A DNA stretch of 64,000 bases, taken from NCBI RefSeq assembly GCF_014251595.1, contig NZ_CP059192.1, forward strand, positions 45,399 to 109,398. Direction: 5' to 3'. The notes beneath the pieces are model-generated. The model made no database searches and was not told where the DNA came from. It saw only the letters and a program-made list of their open reading frames with translations. Source of the DNA: Blattabacterium cuenoti. GTDB taxonomy: Bacteria > Bacteroidota > Bacteroidia > Flavobacteriales > Blattabacteriaceae. Made by a program: the position numbers and the translations under genes. Every line of letters starts with the position of its first letter. Position 1 is the first letter of the stretch. Below are positions 46,341 through 55,520 of this stretch, one piece after another.

Positions 46341-47342
46341 ATGGAAATAATGTTAACAGGAATCAGAAGCACAGGAACTCCTCATTTAGGTAATATTTTA
46401 AGTGTTATTATTCCATCTGTATCCATGTCTAATAAAAATACAAAACATTCTTCATTTATATTTATAGCAGATTTACATTCTATGGTTCAAATAGAAAATA
46501 TAAAAACAATCAAAGCAATCAAAGATAATACTTATAAAATAGCAGCGACATGGTTAGCTTTTGGATTAAATATAGATAATTGTTTATTTTATAGACAATC
46601 AGATGTATCATCTGTCACTGAGTTAGCTTGGTATTTCAATTGTTTTTATCCATATCAAAGACTTGCATTGGCTCATGCTTTTAAAAATGAAAACAAAAAA
46701 ATAGATAAAGGAAAAATAAGTGTAGGTTTATTTACTTATCCTATTTTGATGGCTGCTGATATTTTACTTTATAACGCAAAAATTATTCCAGTCGGAAAAG
46801 ATCAATTACAACATATAGAAATAGCTCGTCGTATCGCAAATTTTTTTAATAAAAAAATAGGTCAAAAATTATTCATATTACCTAATGCTTTTTTGCATAA
46901 AAAAAATATGTTTGTTCCAGGAACAGATGGAAAAAAAATGAGTAAATCTCAAAAAAATTATATTAATATTTTCTCTTCAGATGAAATTTTAAAAAAACAA
47001 ATTATGAGTATTCGGACAGATAATAAATCTGTAGAAGAAAAAAAAAATCCTGAAACTGATTATATTATGCATTTATACAGTTTAATAGCTCCTATGGATA
47101 AAATAGAAATTATGAAAAAAAAATATATAAAGGGAGGATATGGATATTATGAAGCAAAAATTGCATTATATGAGTATATTATTCATAAATTTTCGTCAGA
47201 GAGAAAAAAATTTATTTATTTTATGAAAAATAAATCTTTATTAGATCATATTTTAGTTTTAGGTTCTAGAAAAGCAAAAAGTATAGCTGATGAAAGATTA
47301 AATTGTATTAGAAAACATTTGAATTTCAATTCTATAATTTAA
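46341..47342 (+). CDS. trpS: Tryptophanyl-tRNA synthetase
   Basis: The 333 residues are full length for a bacterial class I TrpRS: GIRSTGTPHLGN (HIGH-type PHLGN) near residue 6, IADLHSMV, FTYPILMAADILLY, VPVGKDQLQH-type segment (IPVGKDQLQHIEIA) and KMSKS in DGKKMSKSQKNY near residue 197. It charges tRNA-Trp. It lies 69 bases after atpG; no clear promoter was found. Confidence 0.98.
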   Translation: MEIMLTGIRSTGTPHLGNILSVIIPSVSMSNKNTKHSSFIFIADLHSMVQIENIKTIKAIKDNTYKIAATWLAFGLNIDNCLFYRQSDVSSVTELAWYFNCFYPYQRLALAHAFKNENKKIDKGKISVGLFTYPILMAADILLYNAKIIPVGKDQLQHIEIARRIANFFNKKIGQKLFILPNAFLHKKNMFVPGTDGKKMSKSQKNYINIFSSDEILKKQIMSIRTDNKSVEEKKNPETDYIMHLYSLIAPMDKIEIMKKKYIKGGYGYYEAKIALYEYIIHKFSSERKKFIYFMKNKSLLDHILVLGSRKAKSIADERLNCIRKHLNFNSII

Positions 47343-47353
47343 TTGATATAAAT

Positions 47354-47417
47354 CAATTAATGTCATTATGACATGATTATAATTTATGGCAAATTTTTTG
47401 CTAATCCATAGAATTTG
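47354..47417. promoter_or_regulatory. Two inverted repeats upstream of grpE-dnaJ
   Basis: Between trpS and grpE lie a perfect palindrome TGTCAT-T-ATGACA (about 47360-47372) and, after it, GCAAA-TTT-TTTGC (about 47388-47400) flanked by TATG and CATA. Neither resembles CIRCE. They may regulate the chaperone genes or mark the end of the trpS transcript. Confidence 0.35.
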
Positions 47418-47434
47418 AAAATATTTTTTATATT

Positions 47435-47968
47435 ATGGATATCAATCAAAATCAAACTGAAAAAGAGTCAAAATCATCTAATGATGTAGATGATAAAAAA
47501 TCTTCTTCTTATCAAGAAGAAATATATGATTCATTAAAAAAAGAACTAGAAAAAGAAAAAGATAAATTTTTACGTCTTTTTGCAGAATTTGAAAACTATA
47601 AAAAACGTATTCAAAAAGAAAGATTTGACATTTTTAGAAATATTCATGAACAAATTTTGATAGACTTAATTCCAGTTTTAGATGATTTTGAAAGAGGAAT
47701 TAAAGAATTAAAAAAATATAAAGAAGAACATCTTGTAAAAGGAGTTTTTTTGATACAAGAAAAACTTATTAATATTTTAAAAGAAAAAGGATTAAATAAA
47801 ATAAAAACAAAAAAAGGAGATGATTTTAACACAGATTTTCATGAAGCCATTACACAAATTCCAGCTATTACAGAAAATTTAAAAGGAAAAATTATAGAAA
47901 TAATAGAATCTGGCTATATTCTAAAAGAAAAAGTTATACGACATGCTAAAGTCATTACCGGAAAATAA
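47435..47968 (+). CDS. grpE: Nucleotide exchange factor GrpE
   Basis: The 177 residues have a charged N-terminal tail, a long coiled coil (YDSLKKELEKEKDKFLRLFAEFENYKKR, read in parts, residues 31-58) and the C-terminal beta domain (LDDFERGIKEL; FNTDFHEAITQIP; GYILKEKVIRHAKV). GrpE releases ADP from DnaK. It is followed 18 bases later by dnaJ; dnaK is not in the window. Confidence 0.96.
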   Translation: MDINQNQTEKESKSSNDVDDKKSSSYQEEIYDSLKKELEKEKDKFLRLFAEFENYKKRIQKERFDIFRNIHEQILIDLIPVLDDFERGIKELKKYKEEHLVKGVFLIQEKLINILKEKGLNKIKTKKGDDFNTDFHEAITQIPAITENLKGKIIEIIESGYILKEKVIRHAKVITGK

Positions 47969-47986
47969 TTCATAATTTTTATCTTC

Positions 47987-49105
47987 ATGATGAAAAAAGA
48001 TTATTACGAAGTATTAGGAGTATCTAAAAACGCTTCTACAGAAGAAATAAAAAAAGCTTATAGGAAACTAGCTATCAAATATCATCCAGATAAGAATTTA
48101 GATAATAAAAAGAAAGCAGAAGAAAAATTTAAAGAGGCAGCTGAAGCTTACGAAGTTTTAAGTAATCCAGAAAAGAGACAACGTTATGATAAATTTGGAC
48201 ATTCTGGAATAAAAGGAAGTGGAAGTAGTTCAGGAATGAATATGGAAGATATTTTTGCAAACTTTGGAGATATTTTTGCCGATGCATTTGGAGAAGGTTT
48301 TTCAAGCTTTGGATTCGGAAGATCCGATAAACATAAAACCATTAAAGGAAGTGATTTAAGAATTAGAGTAAAACTTTCATTAGAAGAAATAGCGAATGGG
48401 GTAGAAAAAAAAGTTAAAGTTAAAAGACTTAAAATCGCTAAAGGAATTCAATTTAAAAATTGTTCATATTGTAATGGAACGGGTCAAGTCGTTCGAGTCA
48501 CAAATACGATTTTAGGAAGAATGCAAACAACTTCTCAATGTGGATCATGTTATGGAACTGGAAAAATTATTGAAAATATTCCTTATGGAGCTAATAAACA
48601 TGGATTAATTAAAGAAGAAGAATTAGTAAGTATTAAAATCCCCGCAGGTCTGACAGAAGGAATTCAATTAAAAGTTTCTGAAAAAGGAAATGAAGCTCCA
48701 TTTGGAGGAATTCCTGGAGATTTAATCGTATTAATTGAGGAAATTCCTCATACTAAATTAAAAAGAGAAGGAAGCAATCTTCATTATGATTTATATATAT
48801 CATTTCCAGATGCAATATTAGGTTCTTTTAAAGAAGTTCCTACTATTAATGGAAAAGCTAGAATAAAAATAGATCCAGGAACACAATCAGGCAAAACTCT
48901 TAGATTAAAAAACAAAGGGTTACCTAATCTTGAAGGATATGGATATGGAAGTCTTCTAATTCATGTTAATGTTTGGACTCCAAAAAAAATTAATGAAGAA
49001 CAAAGAAAATTTTTTGAAAAAATGAGAAAAAATGAAAATTTTCTTCCTCATCCTGGAAATTCAGAAAAATCGTTTTTTGATCGTGTAAGAGAAATGTTTT
49101 CTTAA
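47987..49105 (+). CDS. dnaJ: Chaperone DnaJ with only one zinc site
   Basis: The 372 residues have the J domain ([16 protein letters not shown] in KYHPDKN), a Gly/Phe-rich region, a reduced zinc domain and the C-terminal peptide-binding domains ([10 protein letters not shown]). Canonical DnaJ has four CxxCxGxG motifs; only two remain, CSYCNGTG (Cys159, Cys162) and CGSCYGTG (Cys185, Cys188), matching motifs II and III, which together bind one zinc. Motifs I and IV, which bind the other, have lost all cysteines (replaced around KIAKGIQF and PYGANKHG). DnaJ delivers substrates to DnaK. Start is ATG-ATG at 47987/47990. Confidence 0.96.
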   Translation: MMKKDYYEVLGVSKNASTEEIKKAYRKLAIKYHPDKNLDNKKKAEEKFKEAAEAYEVLSNPEKRQRYDKFGHSGIKGSGSSSGMNMEDIFANFGDIFADAFGEGFSSFGFGRSDKHKTIKGSDLRIRVKLSLEEIANGVEKKVKVKRLKIAKGIQFKNCSYCNGTGQVVRVTNTILGRMQTTSQCGSCYGTGKIIENIPYGANKHGLIKEEELVSIKIPAGLTEGIQLKVSEKGNEAPFGGIPGDLIVLIEEIPHTKLKREGSNLHYDLYISFPDAILGSFKEVPTINGKARIKIDPGTQSGKTLRLKNKGLPNLEGYGYGSLLIHVNVWTPKKINEEQRKFFEKMRKNENFLPHPGNSEKSFFDRVREMFS

Positions 49106-49168
49106 AAAAAACCAATTATTTTATTGATTCAAAATATCAATTATTCATAATCTTTTACTAATAATAAT

Positions 49169-50374
49169 ATGAAAAAAGTAGTCGTTGGTCTTTCAGGTGG
49201 AGTTGATTCTAGTGTTGCTGCATTAATTCTTAAACAAAAAGGATATGAAGTCATTGGCTTATTTATGCATAATTGGGAAGAAGAAGATTCTAATAATAAA
49301 TGTTCTTGGAAAGAAGACAGTATTGATGCTCTGTTAGTATCCAAACAATTGGATATCCCTTTTCAAGTAATTGAAATGAAAAATGAATACAAAAAATATG
49401 TCATAAACTACATGTTCAAGGAGTATAAATCAGGAAAAACTCCTAACCCAGATATTTTGTGTAATAAAAAAATAAAATTTAACATTTTTTTGAAAAAAGC
49501 CCTTGATTTAGGAGCAAATTTTATTGCTACAGGGCATTATGTAAATAAAGAAAAAATTGTAAAAAATAGAAAAACAATTTATCGTCTTTTAACAGGAAAA
49601 GATCTTAATAAAGATCAATCATATTTTTTATGTCAATTAACGCAATATCAATTGGAAAAATCTTTATTTCCATTAGGTTTGTTGACAAAAAATAAAGTGA
49701 GAAAAATAGCAGAAATACATAAATTGTGGAATGCTTCTAAAAAAGATTCTCAAGGTTTATGTTTTGTAGGTAAAATTCATTTACCTAATTTTCTTAGAAA
49801 AAAAATTACTCCAAAAAAGGGAGAAATAATTTTTATTAATTCTAATGCCTCAATATATAAAGAAAAAAAATTCTTTCTTTCTAAAGAAGAAGAATTATTT
49901 TTTCTATCAAAAAAAAAGAAATACAAAAAATCAGATGGAAAAATAATTGGATATCATCAAGGGGCATCTTATTTTACTAAAGGACAACGTAAAGGATTAG
50001 CATTAGGAGGTTATAAAGAAGCTCTTTTTGTTATAGATACCGATGTAAAAAAAAACATCGTTTATACAGGTATGGGAAAAAAACATCCAGGATTGTATAG
50101 AAAATCTTTATTTATTCAGGAGAATAATATTCATTGGATACGGGAAGATCTTATGCTTTCTGCAGGTGAAAAAATGAATGTATTTTGTAGAGTTCGTTAT
50201 AGACAACCATTACAAAAATCAAAATTATATAAAATAAGAAAAGGAATGTTTATCGAATTTGATCATATGCAATGTGCTATTACGGAAGGACAATTTGCTG
50301 TTTGGTATCTTGGACAAGAATTAATAGGATCAGGAATCATTTCTATTATTTTATATTTTTTTTATAAAAATTAA
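49169..50374 (+). CDS. mnmA: tRNA-specific 2-thiouridylase MnmA
   Basis: The 401 residues have the PP-loop VGLSGGVDSSVAAL near residue 4, the catalytic pair Cys in NPDILCNKKIKF and Cys in SQGLCFVGK, and ATGHYVNKE. MnmA thiolates U34 of tRNA-Lys, Glu and Gln. A lysine-rich insertion (about residues 225-255) and a hydrophobic C-terminus are unusual but do not break the frame. It is preceded by a 63-base spacer with no recognised promoter. Confidence 0.95.
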   Translation: MKKVVVGLSGGVDSSVAALILKQKGYEVIGLFMHNWEEEDSNNKCSWKEDSIDALLVSKQLDIPFQVIEMKNEYKKYVINYMFKEYKSGKTPNPDILCNKKIKFNIFLKKALDLGANFIATGHYVNKEKIVKNRKTIYRLLTGKDLNKDQSYFLCQLTQYQLEKSLFPLGLLTKNKVRKIAEIHKLWNASKKDSQGLCFVGKIHLPNFLRKKITPKKGEIIFINSNASIYKEKKFFLSKEEELFFLSKKKKYKKSDGKIIGYHQGASYFTKGQRKGLALGGYKEALFVIDTDVKKNIVYTGMGKKHPGLYRKSLFIQENNIHWIREDLMLSAGEKMNVFCRVRYRQPLQKSKLYKIRKGMFIEFDHMQCAITEGQFAVWYLGQELIGSGIISIILYFFYKN

Positions 50375-50703
50375 ATATATTTTAAAATATAATTTTTTGT
50401 TTTTATATTTTTTTTAAAAAAAATGATTTTTTTTGATAAAAACTCAAAAATAGGTTATTCAAGTAATTACTCATTGAAAACTTTACAATATATTCATTAA
50501 TAAATCAAATAATGATAATATTATAAAAATAAATACATAAAAACTGCTTTTATATAATCTATTTTTTTCATATTTTTGCATATTATATAATTTAAAAGTT
50601 TGTATAGTTTTACGATAAAACTATTCAAGTTCGGTGTTTTTTTTTATCCCTACTTGATGACTCAGTAGGGCTTTTTGATTTATTAAAATATTTCAAATTT
50701 TTC
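50375..50703 (+). promoter_or_regulatory. Long non-coding leader region of the ilv operon
   Basis: This is the longest gene-free stretch in the window. It begins with a 16-bp AT palindrome (50376-50391) and a T-run, probably the mnmA terminator. A possible promoter lies near 50573-50601 (TTTTTG, 16 bp, AAAGTTTG). From 50604 it holds structured RNA: a 9-bp hairpin, an alternative pairing segment, and a terminator hairpin just before ilvD. No tRNA, tmRNA, RNase P or SRP RNA signature was seen. Confidence 0.55.
50604..50676 (+). terminator. Attenuator-like tandem hairpins before ilvD
   Basis: Hairpin 1: ATAGTTTTA (50604-50612) with TAAAACTAT (50616-50624). Hairpin 2: CCCTACT (50648-50654) with AGTAGGG (50664-50670), followed by CTTTTT, a typical intrinsic terminator. 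TCAAGT (50625-50630) is complementary to ACTTGA (50652-50657), which overlaps the 5' arm of hairpin 2, so the two pairings exclude each other. This is the plan of a transcription attenuator. No convincing leader peptide was found. Confidence 0.6.
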
Positions 50704-52389
50704 ATGAAAAAAAGAATTAACAATTTTAGTGCAAAAATAACGAAAGAATCTAATTTACCGGCAGCACATGCTATGTTATACGCCGTAGGAATGAAAGAGT
50801 TAGATTTTTGTAAAGCACAAATAGGAATAGTTAGCAATTGGTATGAAGGAAATCCTTGTAACATGCATTTAAATAAAATGTCTCAAAAAATAAAAGAGTC
50901 GGTTACATCTAAAAATTTAGTAGGATTTCAATTTACTACTATTGGAGTGAGTGATGGTATTACTATGGGGACATCAGGTATGAGATATTCACTTCCTTCT
51001 AGAGAATTAATCGCAGATAGTATAGAAACTGTAGTGAATTCTCATTATTATGATGGAGTCATAGCAATACCTGGATGTGATAAAAATATACCAGGAGTTA
51101 TGATGGCTTTGCTAAGATTGAACAGACCATCCATAATTGTATATGGAGGAAGTATTTCTTCCGGTTATTACAATGGAAAAAAATTAGATGTAGTCTCTTC
51201 TTTTGAAGCTTTAGGAAAAAAAAATACAGGTCAAATTACTGAAAAAGAATACAAAAATATTATAAAAAATTCTTGTCCAGGACCAGGAGCTTGTGGAGGA
51301 ATGTATACTGCAAATACAATGTCTTCTGCTTTCGAAGCTATGGGAATGATGCTTCCTTATTCATCCTCTTCTCCTTCAACAAGTGAAAATAAAAAAATAG
51401 AATGTGAAGAAGTTTCTATATATATTAAAAATCTTTTAAAAAAAGGAATCAAACCTAAAGATATCGTCACAAAAACTTCTATTGAAAATGGAGTTAAACT
51501 CGCTATGTCTTTAGGTGGATCAACTAATTTAGTTTTACATTTTTTAGCTATTGCTAAATCAGCCAATATTGATTTTTCTTTGAAAGATTTTCAAAAAATT
51601 AGTAATCAAGTCCCTCTTATTGGAAATCTAAAACCCAGTGGAATTTTTTTAATGGAAGATATTCATATGTATATAGGAGGAATGCCCGTAATTATAAAAT
51701 ATTTATTAAATGAAGGGGTATTGTCTGGAGATTGTTTAACCGTTACTGGAAATACGTTATCTGAAAACATGAAAAAGATTCCTAACATAACTTTTAATCA
51801 AAAAATTATTCATTCTTTAAATAATCCCATCAAAAAAAACGGACATATTAGAATTTTGTATGGAAATTTATCTCCAGAAGGAGCTATAGCTAAAATTACG
51901 GGAAAAGAAGGAACAATTTTTAGAGGAAAAGCTAATGTTTTTAATTCAGAAGAAGAAGCAAATCAAGCAATTTTGAACAATAAAATTCTTCCTGGGGTAG
52001 TCATTGTTATTCGATATGTTGGTCCAATTGGAGGCCCAGGAATGCCAGAAATGTTAAAACCTACATCATACATAATGGGTTCTGGATTAGGAAAACAAGT
52101 AGCTCTTATTACAGATGGTAGATTTTCAGGAGGATCACATGGGTTTGTTGTCGGACATATTACTCCCGAAGCACAATTGGGAGGATTAATCGCTTTAGTC
52201 AAAAATGATGATTTTATTAAAATAGATACGGAAAATAACACGATTACTCTTGAAATAAAGGATGAAGAAATACAAAAAAGAAGGAAATTATGGACTCCTC
52301 CTATATTAAAAGTCAAAAAAGGATATTTATATAAATATACAAAAATGGTATCTACAGCTTCTGAAGGATGTATTACAGATCAATTTTAG
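50704..52389 (+). CDS. ilvD: Dihydroxy-acid dehydratase
   Basis: The 561 residues are full length. Fe-S ligand cysteines are visible in GNPCNMHL near residue 57, GCDKNIPG near residue 125 and CPGPGACGGMYTANTM near residue 197. IlvD dehydrates dihydroxy acids to the 2-keto precursors of valine, leucine and isoleucine. It is the first gene of ilvD-B-N-C-A and follows the attenuator-like leader. ilvB begins 6 bases after its stop. Confidence 0.98.
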   Translation: MKKRINNFSAKITKESNLPAAHAMLYAVGMKELDFCKAQIGIVSNWYEGNPCNMHLNKMSQKIKESVTSKNLVGFQFTTIGVSDGITMGTSGMRYSLPSRELIADSIETVVNSHYYDGVIAIPGCDKNIPGVMMALLRLNRPSIIVYGGSISSGYYNGKKLDVVSSFEALGKKNTGQITEKEYKNIIKNSCPGPGACGGMYTANTMSSAFEAMGMMLPYSSSSPSTSENKKIECEEVSIYIKNLLKKGIKPKDIVTKTSIENGVKLAMSLGGSTNLVLHFLAIAKSANIDFSLKDFQKISNQVPLIGNLKPSGIFLMEDIHMYIGGMPVIIKYLLNEGVLSGDCLTVTGNTLSENMKKIPNITFNQKIIHSLNNPIKKNGHIRILYGNLSPEGAIAKITGKEGTIFRGKANVFNSEEEANQAILNNKILPGVVIVIRYVGPIGGPGMPEMLKPTSYIMGSGLGKQVALITDGRFSGGSHGFVVGHITPEAQLGGLIALVKNDDFIKIDTENNTITLEIKDEEIQKRRKLWTPPILKVKKGYLYKYTKMVSTASEGCITDQF

Positions 52390-52395
52390 TTGTAT

Positions 52396-54090
52396 ATGGA
52401 AAAAAAGTTATTATCGGGTTCAGAAATTGTAATAAAAGCACTTCTATATGAAAAAGTCGAATATATATTTGGATACCCAGGCGGAGCAATTATGCCCATA
52501 TATAATTCTTTGCATGATTACTTAAATTCTATTTCGCATATTCTTATGCGTCATGAACAAGGATCGATTCATGCCGCACAAGGATATGCTCGAGCAACTG
52601 GAAAAATTGGTGTATGTTTTACTACCTCAGGACCAGGGGCTACTAATTTAATTACTGGATTGGCAGATGCTTTTATTGATAGTACTCCTATTGTTTGTAT
52701 TACTGGACAAGTCACATCTCATTTATTAGGAACTGATGCTTTTCAAGAAACAAATATTATTGATATTTCGATTCCTGTCACTAAATGGAATATTCAAGTT
52801 TTAAAAGCTAAAGATATTTGTGAATCAATTCAAAAAGGATTTTTTATAGCTAAAAAAGGGAGACCTGGACCTGTATTAATTGACATCACTAAAGATGCTC
52901 AATTTCAAAAAACTATATTTCATTATACACGTTGTAAATATATAAAAAATTTTAATCCATATCCTTGTATAGAAGACCAAAGAATAATAGAAGCTGCAAA
53001 TCTAATAAATTCATCTGAAAAACCTTTGATTCTTGTCGGTCAAGGAATAATTTTAGCTGAAGCAGAAAAAGAATTTAAAGAATTTGTTGAAAAAACTGGA
53101 ATTCCAGTAGCTAGTACTTTATTAGGATTAGGAGCGTTAAAAACTAATCATCGTTTATATGTTGGAATGTTAGGAATGCATGGAAATTACGCTCCTAATG
53201 TTTTAACTAATCAATGTGATATTCTCATTGCGATAGGGATGCGATTTGATGATCGTGTAACTGGAGATATTAAAAAATATGCTAAACAAGCTAAAATTAT
53301 TCATTTAGAAATAGATTCTTCCGAAATCAATAAAAATATTTTATGTCATGTCCCAATTTTAGGAGATTGTAAAATATCTTTAAAAAAATTAATTTTTTAT
53401 GTTAACAAATCCGTTCATCAAGAATGGATTGATAAATTTTTTCATCTTAAAAAAAAAGAAAAAGCTTTAGTCATACAAGGTGATTTAAATCCAAAAAAAA
53501 AGGGAATAACTATGGGTGAAGTGATTAAATGGATTAACCAATACAAGAAAAAGAATGCAATTCTTGTCACGGATGTGGGACAACATCAAATGATAGCTTC
53601 AAGATATTTTAATTTTACTTGCACAAAAAGTCAGATAACTTCTGGAGGTTTGGGAACTATGGGTTTCGCTTTACCAGCTTCTATAGGAGCCCAATTAGGT
53701 GCTAAAAATAGACAAGTTATTTGTGTCGTAGGAGATGGGGGGATTCAAATGACAATACAAGAAATGGGAACAATTTTACAAAATCAAATTTCTATTAAGA
53801 TTATACTATTAAACAATAATTTTTTAGGAATGGTACGTCAGTGGCAAGAACTTTTTTTTGACAAACGTTATTCCTGTACAGAATTAGTGAATCCAAATTT
53901 TATAAAATTATCCAATGCTTACAATATAAAAGCAAAAAAAGTGATTAAAAGAGAAGAATTAGAAAATTCAATTAAAAAAGCATTAAATCATAAAAAAGCT
54001 TTTTTATTAGAAGTTGTAATAGAAAAAGAAGATAATGTTTTTCCTATGATTCCTACAGGAGCAGCTGTAGATGAAATTCGCTTAACATAA
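52396..54090 (+). CDS. ilvB: Acetolactate synthase large subunit
   Basis: The 564 residues show the ThDP enzyme layout: FGYPGGAIMPIYN, the cofactor Glu in MRHEQGSIHAAQGYARATG, a central FAD-type domain, and the C-terminal ThDP motif GDGGIQMTIQEMGT...NNNFLG. It joins pyruvate with pyruvate or 2-oxobutyrate, the first common step to the branched-chain amino acids. The ATG at 52396 is preferred to a TTG at 52390. Confidence 0.97.
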   Translation: MEKKLLSGSEIVIKALLYEKVEYIFGYPGGAIMPIYNSLHDYLNSISHILMRHEQGSIHAAQGYARATGKIGVCFTTSGPGATNLITGLADAFIDSTPIVCITGQVTSHLLGTDAFQETNIIDISIPVTKWNIQVLKAKDICESIQKGFFIAKKGRPGPVLIDITKDAQFQKTIFHYTRCKYIKNFNPYPCIEDQRIIEAANLINSSEKPLILVGQGIILAEAEKEFKEFVEKTGIPVASTLLGLGALKTNHRLYVGMLGMHGNYAPNVLTNQCDILIAIGMRFDDRVTGDIKKYAKQAKIIHLEIDSSEINKNILCHVPILGDCKISLKKLIFYVNKSVHQEWIDKFFHLKKKEKALVIQGDLNPKKKGITMGEVIKWINQYKKKNAILVTDVGQHQMIASRYFNFTCTKSQITSGGLGTMGFALPASIGAQLGAKNRQVICVVGDGGIQMTIQEMGTILQNQISIKIILLNNNFLGMVRQWQELFFDKRYSCTELVNPNFIKLSNAYNIKAKKVIKREELENSIKKALNHKKAFLLEVVIEKEDNVFPMIPTGAAVDEIRLT

Positions 54091-54115
54091 TTAATGACAA
54101 AAAAAATAAAACACT

Positions 54116-54418
54116 ATGAAGAATCAATTCAGAATAATAATTTTAGGAGAAAAAGAAATAAGATTGTTGAGTAGAATCCTTATTATATTAAATCGAAGAA
54201 ATTTAAAAACCAGTCATATTAATGTATCTAATAATAATGAAAATATAAATAATATTCATATTGACTTAGAATGTAAAGAAGAACAATTATTTAAAATCAA
54301 AAAATTTATTGAAAAACTAATTGGAATTATTCATGTTTATTATTATAAACTAGAAAATCAAAATTCAAGACATACTTCATGTAAAAAAATGAATTTACCA
54401 CTAGCTACAACATATTAA
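54116..54418 (+). CDS. ilvN: Acetolactate synthase small subunit-like ACT protein (short)
   Basis: The 100-residue protein between ilvB and ilvC fits an acetolactate synthase regulatory subunit by position and by its single ACT-like domain (FRIIILGEKEIRLLSRILIILNRRNL, read in parts; HINVSNNN). Normal small subunits have about 160-180 residues with a second domain; here only about the first 75 residues are recognisable, with a non-homologous tail. It may still activate IlvB but could have lost valine feedback inhibition. Weak similarity means this rests partly on context. Confidence 0.75.
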   Translation: MKNQFRIIILGEKEIRLLSRILIILNRRNLKTSHINVSNNNENINNIHIDLECKEEQLFKIKKFIEKLIGIIHVYYYKLENQNSRHTSCKKMNLPLATTY

Positions 54419-54442
54419 CTTACTTAAATTTAAATAAAAATT

Positions 54443-55495
54443 ATGAAAATTAAATTTGGATCTGTAGAAGAAACTATTATTACAAGAGATGAATTTCCAT
54501 TATTTAAAGCGAGAGATATTTTGAAGGAAGAAACTATTTCGGTCTTAGGTTATGGAGTTCAAGGCCCTGGACAATCTCTTAATTTAAGAGATAATGGATT
54601 TCAAGTGATAGTAGGACAAAGAAAACATTCTTTTTCTTGGGAAAAAGCATTAAAAGATGGTTGGATAGAAGGTAAAAATCTTTTTTCTTTGGAAGAAGCC
54701 TCTGAAAAAGGAACTATACTTATGTATTTATTATCAGATGCGGGTCAAATTTCGTTTTGGCCTATTCTTAAAAAATATTTAACAGAAGGAAAATCTTTAT
54801 ATTTTTCACATGGATTTGGATTAACTTTTTGTGATCAGACAAAAATATATCCCTCTAAAAATATAGACGTTTTTTTAGTAGCTCCCAAAGGATCTGGAAC
54901 CAGTTTAAGAAGACTTTTTAAACAAGGAAAAGGGATCAATTCAAGTTATGCTATTTATCAGGATTATAGTGGTAATAGTTTAAATAAAACTTTATCAATT
55001 GGAATTGGAATAGGATCTGGATATTTATTTGAAACAAATTTTAAAAATGAAGTATACTCGGATTTAGTAGGAGAAAGAGGGACTTTGATGGGAGCGATAC
55101 AAGGAATTTTTGCCGCACAATATCAAATGTTAAGAGAAAAAGGTCATTCTCCTTCAGAATCTTTTAACGAAACTGTAGAAGAATTAACTCAAAGTTTGAT
55201 GCCTCTAGTATCGGAAAATGGAATGGATTGGATGTATTCAAATTGTTCTACTACTGCGCAAAGAGGAGCTTTAGATTGGTGGATAAAATTTAGAGATGCG
55301 ACTCTTCCAATTTTTCAAGAATTATACCATGAAGTATCATCTGGAAATGAAGCAAAAAGAATCATTAAAGTTAACAGTGATCTAAATTATAGGGAACAAT
55401 TACAAAAAGAATTACAAAATCTTAGAAAAAGTGAATTATGGAAAGTAGGATCCCAAATTCGTAATCTTAGACCAGAAAAAAAAGATTCAAATTAA
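54443..55495 (+). CDS. ilvC: Ketol-acid reductoisomerase
   Basis: The 350 residues match the short Bacteroides-type enzyme: SVLGYGVQGPGQSLNLRDNG in the NAD(P) fold near residue 34, VGQRKHSFSWEKAL, LVAPKGSGTSLRRLF, and the metal-binding LVGERGTLMGAIQG and ETVEELTQSLMPLVSENGM. It isomerises and reduces acetolactate or acetohydroxybutyrate. The match to the Bacteroidota type is strong and supports the lineage call. Confidence 0.98.
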   Translation: MKIKFGSVEETIITRDEFPLFKARDILKEETISVLGYGVQGPGQSLNLRDNGFQVIVGQRKHSFSWEKALKDGWIEGKNLFSLEEASEKGTILMYLLSDAGQISFWPILKKYLTEGKSLYFSHGFGLTFCDQTKIYPSKNIDVFLVAPKGSGTSLRRLFKQGKGINSSYAIYQDYSGNSLNKTLSIGIGIGSGYLFETNFKNEVYSDLVGERGTLMGAIQGIFAAQYQMLREKGHSPSESFNETVEELTQSLMPLVSENGMDWMYSNCSTTAQRGALDWWIKFRDATLPIFQELYHEVSSGNEAKRIIKVNSDLNYREQLQKELQNLRKSELWKVGSQIRNLRPEKKDSN

Positions 55496-55520
55496 GTCAC
55501 TCATTTTTATTTAAAAAAGA

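Noticed and set aside
50511-50525. Possible leader peptide Met-Ile-Ile-Leu-stop upstream of ilvD
   Set aside because: The codons fit branched-chain control, but it is only four residues long, such strings are frequent in AT-rich DNA, and it lies upstream of the best promoter candidate.
50375-50703. RNase P, tmRNA or SRP RNA in the longest spacer
   Set aside because: None of the conserved core sequences of these RNAs is visible; the structured part fits a leader/terminator better.
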